DNA from: Stenotrophomonas maltophilia
GTDB taxonomy: Bacteria > Pseudomonadota > Gammaproteobacteria > Xanthomonadales > Xanthomonadaceae
Assembly: GCA_002386405.1 (NCBI GenBank)
Contig: DGIP01000095.1
Span: 1-6,165, forward strand
Reading direction: 5' to 3'
Length of the DNA: 6,165 nt
In this document: positions 1 to 6,165 of the stretch, piece after piece
Layout of the letters: each line of letters opens with the position of its first letter
How positions within the stretch are numbered: the first letter of the stretch is position 1
Notes under the pieces: model-generated
Told to the model about the DNA's origin: nothing
Database searches by the model: none
The model's input: only the letters and a program-made list of their open reading frames with translations
Program-made: the position numbers and the translations under genes

Positions 1-464
1 CCCTGGGCACGCTGGTGATCGAGGCGGCCGCCCGCTCCGGGGCCCTGATCACCGCGCGCCTGGCCGCGGAGATCGGGCGTGAGGTGTTCGCCCTGCCCGG
101 CTCGGTGCGCAACCCGCGTGCCCGCGGTTGCCATCGGCTGATCCGCGATGGCGCCCAGCTGGTGGAGACCCCGGCCGAGGTTGTCGCCGGGCTGACCGGG
201 GCGGCGGCCAGCCTGGGCCAGGCCTTGCGTTGGCGCCTGGACGCCCCCACTGAACAGGCACGGTCAGCGCCTGGCAGCGCGCCCCCCTTGCCCCTCCCCG
301 ACTACCAGCGCTTGTGGAACGTGTTGGATGAAAACCCAACGGGTATGGATTCATTGATCCAGCGCAGCGGATTGACGGCGGACCAGCTGTCGGCCATGCT
401 GCTGATCATGGAACTGGATGGAAAGGTGGTCGCCAACCATGGCCGCTACTGTCGAAAACCCTAG
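1..464 (+). CDS. dprA: DNA-processing protein DprA (Smf), C-terminal part
   Basis: DprA binds incoming single-stranded DNA in the cytoplasm and loads RecA on it during natural transformation. The gene is cut by the left edge; the first whole codon starts at base 3 and 153 residues remain, roughly the last 40% of a typical DprA. The visible N-terminal part is the end of the Rossmann-like DNA-binding fold, with the family signatures SGALITARLAAE, GREVFALPGS and GCHRLIRDGAQLVE. A low-complexity Ala/Pro linker follows, then a C-terminal winged helix (about the last 55 residues, from PDYQRLWNVLDENP to the end) of the DprA_WH type, with a helix-turn-helix-like stretch LIQRSGLTADQLSAMLLIME. The TAG stop lies 42 bases before smg, so the two are probably co-transcribed. 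Family assignment is firm; whether this strain is competent cannot be told from here. Confidence 0.95.
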   Translation, partial: LGTLVIEAAARSGALITARLAAEIGREVFALPGSVRNPRARGCHRLIRDGAQLVETPAEVVAGLTGAAASLGQALRWRLDAPTEQARSAPGSAPPLPLPDYQRLWNVLDENPTGMDSLIQRSGLTADQLSAMLLIMELDGKVVANHGRYCRKP

Positions 465-506
465 TTTCTTCACCTCCACAGCGTCGTTGACGCAGGCCGA
501 GGGGCA

Positions 507-980
507 ATGAAAGAGAGCATTCTGGATGTCCTGCTGTACCTGTTCGAACACTATTTCAGCGAAGACGCGGACCTCATCCGCGACCGCGACTCCCTCCAGA
601 ACGGCCTGATACAGGCCGGCTTCAGCCCAACGGAAATCAATAAAGCCTTCGATTGGCTGGACGCCCTGGCCGAGCAGCGCCCGGCCGTGACCCTGGCCCG
701 CGTCGATGGCCCCGTGCGCATATTCCATGGCCCGGAGCTGGACAAGCTCGATGTGGAAGGCCGCGGCTTCCTGATGTTCCTGGAACAGCACGGCATCCTG
801 GACGCCAACCAGCGCGAGCTGGTGCTGGACCGCGCCATGGCCCTGGACCAGGACGAGCTGGACCTGGACGACCTCAAGTGGGTGGTGCTGATGGTGCTGT
901 TCAACCAGCCCGGCGCCGAGGCGGCCTACGCCTGGATGGAAACCCAGATGTTCGTGGACGAGCCGGAACCCCTTCACTGA
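507..980 (+). CDS. smg: Smg family protein (DUF494)
   Basis: The 157-residue product matches the Smg/DUF494 family in length and in its start, [17 protein letters not shown], followed by an acidic helical body. The family's biochemical role is not established; the gene is named for its place next to smf (dprA), and that linkage is kept here. The protein has no signal peptide or membrane segment, so it should be cytoplasmic. Visible features are the [16 protein letters not shown] helix (about residues 39-54) and a run of Asp/Glu/Leu in the second half ([19 protein letters not shown]). The ATG was chosen because it gives the family N-terminus. A GAGGGG (499-504) lies just before it with only two bases of spacing, which is short for a Shine-Dalgarno site. 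A small GCGTC/GACGC inverted repeat (481-493) precedes it. The stop is 39 bases before the next gene. Confidence 0.93.
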   Translation: MKESILDVLLYLFEHYFSEDADLIRDRDSLQNGLIQAGFSPTEINKAFDWLDALAEQRPAVTLARVDGPVRIFHGPELDKLDVEGRGFLMFLEQHGILDANQRELVLDRAMALDQDELDLDDLKWVVLMVLFNQPGAEAAYAWMETQMFVDEPEPLH

Positions 981-1006
981 CCGTACACTGGATGCTTCGC
1001 GCATTC

Positions 1007-1012
1007 AGGGGA
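1007..1012 (+). promoter_or_regulatory. Ribosome binding site fixing a GTG start
   Basis: AGGGGA sits seven bases before the GTG at 1020. This spacing supports GTG as the start of the GYF_2-pilin gene. The nearby ATG at 1013 is in another frame and would not give the GYF_2 N-terminus. Confidence 0.7.
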
Positions 1013-1019
1013 ATGGAAA

Positions 1020-1811
1020 GTGAGCCAGTGGTTCTATGCAGAAGGGAATCGTCAGCAGCGGGGTCCGCTGACATCTGAAGAGTTGATCGCGCTGTACCAG
1101 TCCAGCCGCATCGCGCTGGATACCCTGGTATGGCGCGACGGGCTGGCCCAATGGCAGCCCCTGCGCAGCGTTGCCGACGAGATCGGCCTGGTGATCGCAC
1201 CGCCGCCGGCGGTGGAACCGGGCATTCCGCTGGACGGGCCGCAGCTGGAGCCGGTGGTACCCAGCCCGCCGCGGATTCCGGGGTTCGACCCCCCGGCGCC
1301 CCGCCCTGCCACGCCCGGATATGCCACGCCCGGACAGGCATCGGCGCCGAGCTACCCGCGCGCCGCGCCGCCGCCGAAGAAGACCTCCGGTTGCCTGATC
1401 ATCGGGCTGGTCGTCGGCCTTGTGTTCCTGGTGGTGATCGCCATCCTTGCCGCGATCGCGATTCCTGCCTACAACGATTACCAGCACCGTGCCCGGGTGG
1501 CCAATGCGGTGGGCATCGTGTCGCAGCTGAAGAACCAGGTGACCGTGTTCGCCATGGACACCGAGCGCTGCCCGGTCAACGGCGACGATGGCTTCCAGAG
1601 CCCGACTTCGTACGCGGGCGACTACGTGGGTGCGGTGCGTATCGGCCGCATCGGCGACGACAAGTGCGGCATCGAAATGGAGTTCGCCGTGCCGGGCAAG
1701 CGCGCACTCGATGGCAAAATGCTGTGGTTCGAATACGACATGCAGAGCCAGGCGTGGACCTGCAGCAGCGATCTGGACACCAAATATCTCCCCGCGCAGT
1801 GCCGCGGTTGA
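1020..1811 (+). CDS. GYF_2 (DUF4339) protein with pilin-like C-terminal domain
   Basis: This 263-residue protein has three parts. Residues 1-50 are a GYF_2/DUF4339 domain (WFYAEGN, RGPLTSEEL, TLVWRDGLAQWQPL), a probable peptide-binding module. Residues 58-121 are a Pro/Ala-rich linker ending in two lysines. From 124 on it resembles a type IV pilin: a hydrophobic helix (125-150) ending in ILAAIAIPAYNDYQ, the classic pilin helix, then a soluble head with four cysteines (184, 216, 248, 261). The end, WTCSSDLDTKYLPAQC, resembles the disulfide-closed end of PilA-type pilins. The prepilin peptidase site is absent: counting back from the IPAY proline, positions -1, 1 and 5 are Ile, Ile and Val, not Gly, Phe and Glu. 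It is therefore probably an uncleaved single-span inner-membrane protein with GYF_2 in the cytoplasm and the head in the periplasm (inference). Start is GTG. Function unknown. Confidence 0.88.
   Translation: MSQWFYAEGNRQQRGPLTSEELIALYQSSRIALDTLVWRDGLAQWQPLRSVADEIGLVIAPPPAVEPGIPLDGPQLEPVVPSPPRIPGFDPPAPRPATPGYATPGQASAPSYPRAAPPPKKTSGCLIIGLVVGLVFLVVIAILAAIAIPAYNDYQHRARVANAVGIVSQLKNQVTVFAMDTERCPVNGDDGFQSPTSYAGDYVGAVRIGRIGDDKCGIEMEFAVPGKRALDGKMLWFEYDMQSQAWTCSSDLDTKYLPAQCRG
1307..1334 (+). repeat. Short direct repeat in the proline-rich linker
   Basis: The 13-base unit TGCCACGCCCGGA occurs at 1307-1319 and again at 1322-1334, a 15-base period. It encodes two copies of ATPGY/ATPGQ in the linker of the GYF_2-pilin protein. 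The in-frame period suggests that the linker can change length by slippage without breaking the gene. Confidence 0.7.
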
Positions 1812-1848
1812 GCAGCACTTCAATTATGGATGAGAGGGGAAGCACGCA

Positions 1849-2757
1849 ATGACTGAGTGGTACTACGCAGACGGCCAGGACCGCCAGGGTCCGTTGCTGG
1901 TCGAAGACCTGCGCCAGCGCTTCCAGCGCGGTGAAATCAGCCTCACCACCCTGGTGTGGCGCGAAGGCTACCCGCAGTGGAAGCCGGTGTCCGAAGCGGT
2001 CGAGGAGCTGCAGCTGCAGAACCTGACCAGCGCTGCCAGCAACCTGGGCAGCGGCATCGACCTGCGCGGGGATTACACCGCCATCGACAACGGCACCGCG
2101 CCGCTGCCCGGCACCGGCGGCGGCACCTATTCGCCGTATACCGCGCCTGCGGCCACCGGCGGCTACGGCGCGGCCGTGGTGGGCGGTGGCGAGGTGGTCT
2201 ACGCCGGGTTCTGGAAGCGCTACGCGGCGTACTTCCTGGACTCGTTCGTGGTCGGCATCATCAACCTCCCGGTCAGCGTGGTGTTCAACCTGATCGGCGC
2301 ATCCAGCGGCAACGAAAGCCTGGCCCTGGCGATGAGCATGGTGGCCATGCTGGGCGGTTTCGTCATCGGCATCGGTTACTACGCCGGCTTCCACGCCTCG
2401 CGTGGCGGCGCCACCCTGGGCAAGATGGCCGTGGGCATCAAGGTGGTGCGCAGCGATGGCGAGCGGATCACCTTCATGCGCGGCGTGGGCCGCTACTTCG
2501 GCTTCATCCTGAGCAGCCTGACCCTGATGATCGGCTTCATCATGGCCGCCTTCACCCAACGCAAGCAGGCGCTGCACGACATGCTGTGCGACACGCTGGT
2601 GGTGGACAAGTGGGCCTTCACCGAGAACGCCGAGTTCCAGGAGCGCGGGCTGGGCACGGTCACCATCGTGATCCTGGTCATCAGCGGCATCCTGGCGGTG
2701 GCCATGATCGGCCTGCTGATCCTCGGTTTCGGGGCCCTTGCCGCGTCCATGTCCTGA
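1849..2757 (+). CDS. GYF_2 (DUF4339) and RDD-domain membrane protein
   Basis: This 302-residue protein starts with a GYF_2/DUF4339 domain (residues 1-50: WYYADGQ, QGPLLVEDL, TLVWREGYPQWKPV), a paralogue of the one in the upstream gene. A Gly/Ala/Pro-rich linker (about 60-115) leads to an RDD domain (about 118-253). Its signatures are AGFWKRYAAYFLDSFVV with Arg124 and Asp131, ATLGKMAVGIKVV, and QALHDMLCDTLVVD with Asp244/Asp248. Membrane segments are likely near 127-150, 158-182 and 215-236, with an extra C-terminal one near 268-297. RDD proteins are inner-membrane proteins of mostly unknown function; some are linked to transport or antiport, which the sequence here does not decide. The ATG has a good AGAGGGGA (1833-1840), eight bases upstream, and lies 37 bases after the previous stop. 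This spacing and the shared GYF_2 domain suggest that the two proteins act together (inference). Confidence 0.92.
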   Translation: MTEWYYADGQDRQGPLLVEDLRQRFQRGEISLTTLVWREGYPQWKPVSEAVEELQLQNLTSAASNLGSGIDLRGDYTAIDNGTAPLPGTGGGTYSPYTAPAATGGYGAAVVGGGEVVYAGFWKRYAAYFLDSFVVGIINLPVSVVFNLIGASSGNESLALAMSMVAMLGGFVIGIGYYAGFHASRGGATLGKMAVGIKVVRSDGERITFMRGVGRYFGFILSSLTLMIGFIMAAFTQRKQALHDMLCDTLVVDKWAFTENAEFQERGLGTVTIVILVISGILAVAMIGLLILGFGALAASMS

Positions 2758-2779
2758 GCGGCCCTCACACCCGGCCGCT
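2757..2779. other. Small inverted repeat at the RDD gene stop
   Basis: AGCGGCC (2757-2763) pairs with GGCCGCT (2773-2779) across a nine-base loop, starting on the last base of the TGA stop. No T-run follows, so it is not a convincing intrinsic terminator. It may protect the 3' end of the upstream message. Confidence 0.3.
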
Positions 2780-2823
2780 TGACACAGGCGGCTCCGGCGT
2801 GATTCCTCTAGCAGGCGCAAAAC

Positions 2824-2854
2824 CTGAACGCCCGGCGCATACCCGGGCGTTCAG
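2824..2854. terminator. Perfect 12-bp hairpin between the RDD gene and topA
   Basis: CTGAACGCCCGG (2824-2835) pairs perfectly with CCGGGCGTTCAG (2843-2854) around a seven-base loop. On the + strand the hairpin is followed by CATATGG with no T-run. On the - strand the stem is followed by GGTTTT, the complement of AAAACC at 2819-2824. It is the best candidate for ending the dprA-smg-GYF transcript before topA, but by shape it is a stronger terminator for leftward transcription. Its role as a terminator is inferred from structure and position. Confidence 0.6.
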
Positions 2855-2857
2855 CAT

Positions 2858-2886
2858 ATGGAATTCGACGGCTGCCCTTCACTAAT
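2858..2886 (+). promoter_or_regulatory. Weak candidate promoter for topA
   Basis: Downstream of the hairpin, ATGGAA (2858-2863) and ACTAAT (2881-2886) stand 17 bases apart and match 3/6 and 4/6 of the sigma-70 consensus. This is the least GC-rich part of the gap and would give a leader of about 55 bases. The match is weak and the call rests mainly on position. Confidence 0.2.
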
Positions 2887-2946
2887 GCGGCCATTTGCTC
2901 CACCCTAGCGCCCTCTCCCGGGCTGCTGCCCACAGAAATCAACGAC

Positions 2947-5445
<2,499 letters not shown>

Positions 5446-5449
5446 CGCC

Positions 5450-5476
5450 GGTAGCGCCCGACCGTGGGTCGGGCGG
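5450..5476 (+). repeat. SMAG-like REP element (GTAG-headed palindrome)
   Basis: GGTAG (5450-5454) is followed by CGCCCGACC (5455-5463), a GTG loop, and the perfect complement GGTCGGGCG (5467-5475), a 9-bp stem. A GTAG tetranucleotide next to a GC-rich hairpin is the hallmark of the SMAG repeats described in Stenotrophomonas maltophilia, which are mobilised or processed by RAYT (REP-associated tyrosine) transposases. It starts four bases after the topA stop codon (5443-5445), a usual location for such elements. It may stabilise the topA 3' end or reduce read-through to tsaC. Only one copy is in the window, so repetition in the genome is not shown directly. Confidence 0.75.
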
Positions 5477-5505
5477 CAACACGGCGCACTGGAACGTTCG
5501 TCATC

Positions 5506-6066
5506 ATGAATGAACTCACCGTCGACTCTGCCTCTGCCGCGCTGCGCGCCGGCGGCGTGATCGCTTACCCCACCGAAGCGGTCTGGGGCCTGGGCTGCGA
5601 CCCGGCCAATGAAGCGGCCGTACTGAAGCTGCTTAAGCTCAAGCAGCGCCCGGTCGAGAAGGGCATGATCCTGGTCGCGGCCGACCTGGCCCAGCTGGAG
5701 GGCTGGGTCCGTGTCGACGCGCTGCCTGCCGAGCGCAAGGCCGAGGTACTGGCCAGCTGGCCCGGCGCCCACACCTGGATCCTGCCCGCCGGGCCTCGCG
5801 CGCCGCGCTGGATCACGGGGGAACACACGGGCATCGCCGTTCGGATCAGCGCCCACCCGCTGGTGGCGGCGCTGTGCCGTGCCTGGGGCGGGCCGCTGGT
5901 GTCCACCAGCGCCAACCTGGCCGGCCAGCCACCAGCGCGCAGCCGCGCCGGACTGGACCCGGACCTGCTGCGCGACCTGGATGGCCTGGTTGACGGCGCC
6001 ACCGGTGGCCTGGACCAGCCCACGCCGATCCGCGACGCCCTCACCGGCCAGGTGCTGCGTACCTGA
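5506..6066 (+). CDS. tsaC: Threonylcarbamoyl-AMP synthase TsaC (YrdC/Sua5 family)
   Basis: TsaC makes threonylcarbamoyl-AMP from threonine, bicarbonate and ATP; TsaB/TsaD/TsaE then transfer the group to A37 of ANN-decoding tRNAs, giving t6A. The 186-residue product is the single-domain TsaC type, close to the 190 residues of E. coli, and lacks the extra C-terminal domain of Sua5. Motifs are VIAYPTEAVWGLGCDP (18-33), LKLKQRPVEKGMILVAA with the KxR pair Lys46/Arg48 and Lys52, WPGAHTWILPA (85-95), AVRISAHPL (111-119) and PLVSTSANLAG with Ser133 and Asn137. The end, IRDALTGQVLR, also matches E. coli TsaC. The reading frame is open back to a GTG at 5464, but this lies inside the GTAG hairpin and adds 14 unconserved residues, so ATG 5506 is preferred. 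Only a weak GGAAC (5491-5495) serves as Shine-Dalgarno. Conserved linkage with dprA and smg supports the call. Confidence 0.96.
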   Translation: MNELTVDSASAALRAGGVIAYPTEAVWGLGCDPANEAAVLKLLKLKQRPVEKGMILVAADLAQLEGWVRVDALPAERKAEVLASWPGAHTWILPAGPRAPRWITGEHTGIAVRISAHPLVAALCRAWGGPLVSTSANLAGQPPARSRAGLDPDLLRDLDGLVDGATGGLDQPTPIRDALTGQVLRT

Positions 6067-6099
6067 GCCGCATGGCGTTCTTTGCGCCTGCACAGGCAA

Positions 6100-6116
6100 G
6101 GCCGCACACTGCGGCC
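6100..6116. other. Inverted repeat before the downstream gene start
   Basis: GGCCGC (6100-6105) pairs with GCGGCC (6111-6116) around a five-base loop and ends exactly before the ATG at 6117. A smaller GCCT/AGGC pair (6086-6089/6094-6097) precedes it. Neither is followed by a T-run. They could weakly terminate tsaC or mask the next start; the role is unclear. Confidence 0.3.
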
Positions 6117-6165
6117 ATGCGCCCACACCCTGCCCTCCCGCTGTACCTGTTGCTGCTGTGCAGCG
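6117..6165 (+). CDS. Start of a probable exported protein, cut by window edge
   Basis: Sixteen codons are visible from ATG 6117, reading MRPHPALPLYLLLLCS. An Arg/His-containing start followed by a Leu-rich core looks like a signal peptide or membrane anchor. The LLLC at its end is not a canonical lipobox. The frame is also open upstream to ATG 6072, which would add 15 residues. Neither start has a good Shine-Dalgarno site, and a 6-bp hairpin abuts ATG 6117. The frame is too short here to name a family, and it could be a chance open frame. Confidence 0.4.
   Translation, partial: MRPHPALPLYLLLLCS

Noticed and set aside
351..1004. A minus-strand open frame opposite smg
   Set aside because: It is the antisense of a conserved DUF494 gene and shows no family motif of its own.
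1808..1848. An AT-richer promoter-like patch before the RDD gene
   Set aside because: TTGAGC and AATTAT are only eight bases apart and no other pair has proper spacing; the short gap fits an operon junction.
2779..2784. A perfect TTGACA -35 box after the RDD gene
   Set aside because: No acceptable -10 box occurs 16-18 bases downstream (the region reads GATTCCTC), and the large hairpin would follow almost at once. Chance occurrence is likely.
1576..2820. A 414-residue minus-strand open frame over the GYF_2 genes
   Set aside because: It is a His/Asp/Gln/Ala-rich shadow of the RDD gene with no domain; the forward frame carries clear GYF_2 and RDD motifs.
5464..5505. GTG at 5464 as an upstream start for tsaC
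   Set aside because: It lies in the loop of the GTAG hairpin and adds 14 Arg/Thr-rich residues absent from TsaC; ATG 5506 gives the family N-terminus.

Overview
The window is a high-GC bacterial chromosome segment, most likely from Stenotrophomonas or a close relative in the Xanthomonadaceae. The evidence is the GC-rich third codon positions, the gene order, and a GTAG-headed palindrome between topA and tsaC that looks like the SMAG repeats of Stenotrophomonas maltophilia. All genes read on the + strand.

Layout: (1) 1-464, the C-terminal part of DprA, the single-strand DNA and RecA loader. (2) 507-980, smg (DUF494). (3) 1020-1811, a protein that joins an N-terminal GYF_2 (DUF4339) domain, a proline-rich linker and a complete type IV pilin-like helix and head. 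(4) 1849-2757, a second GYF_2 protein, this one carrying an RDD membrane domain. (5) 2758-2946, a 189-base gap with a perfect 12-bp hairpin and a weak promoter candidate. (6) 2947-5445, topA, DNA topoisomerase I, without zinc-ribbon cysteines and with a long Lys/Ala tail. (7) 5446-5505, a short gap with the SMAG-like hairpin. (8) 5506-6066, tsaC, the threonylcarbamoyl-AMP synthase for tRNA t6A. (9) 6117-6165, the probable first codons of an exported protein cut by the window edge.

The first four genes are 37-42 bases apart and look like one transcription unit. The hairpin at 2824-2854 separates them from topA, and the GTAG hairpin separates topA from tsaC. The dprA-smg-topA-tsaC order is an old housekeeping neighbourhood: E. 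coli has dprA-smg-yrdD-tsaC, where yrdD is a small TopA-zinc-finger-like protein. The two GYF_2 membrane proteins are the accessory part of this locus. The GYF_2-pilin protein is the least expected item: it has a pilin body without the prepilin peptidase site or the conserved Glu5. No mobile element, CRISPR array, tRNA or rRNA was seen.
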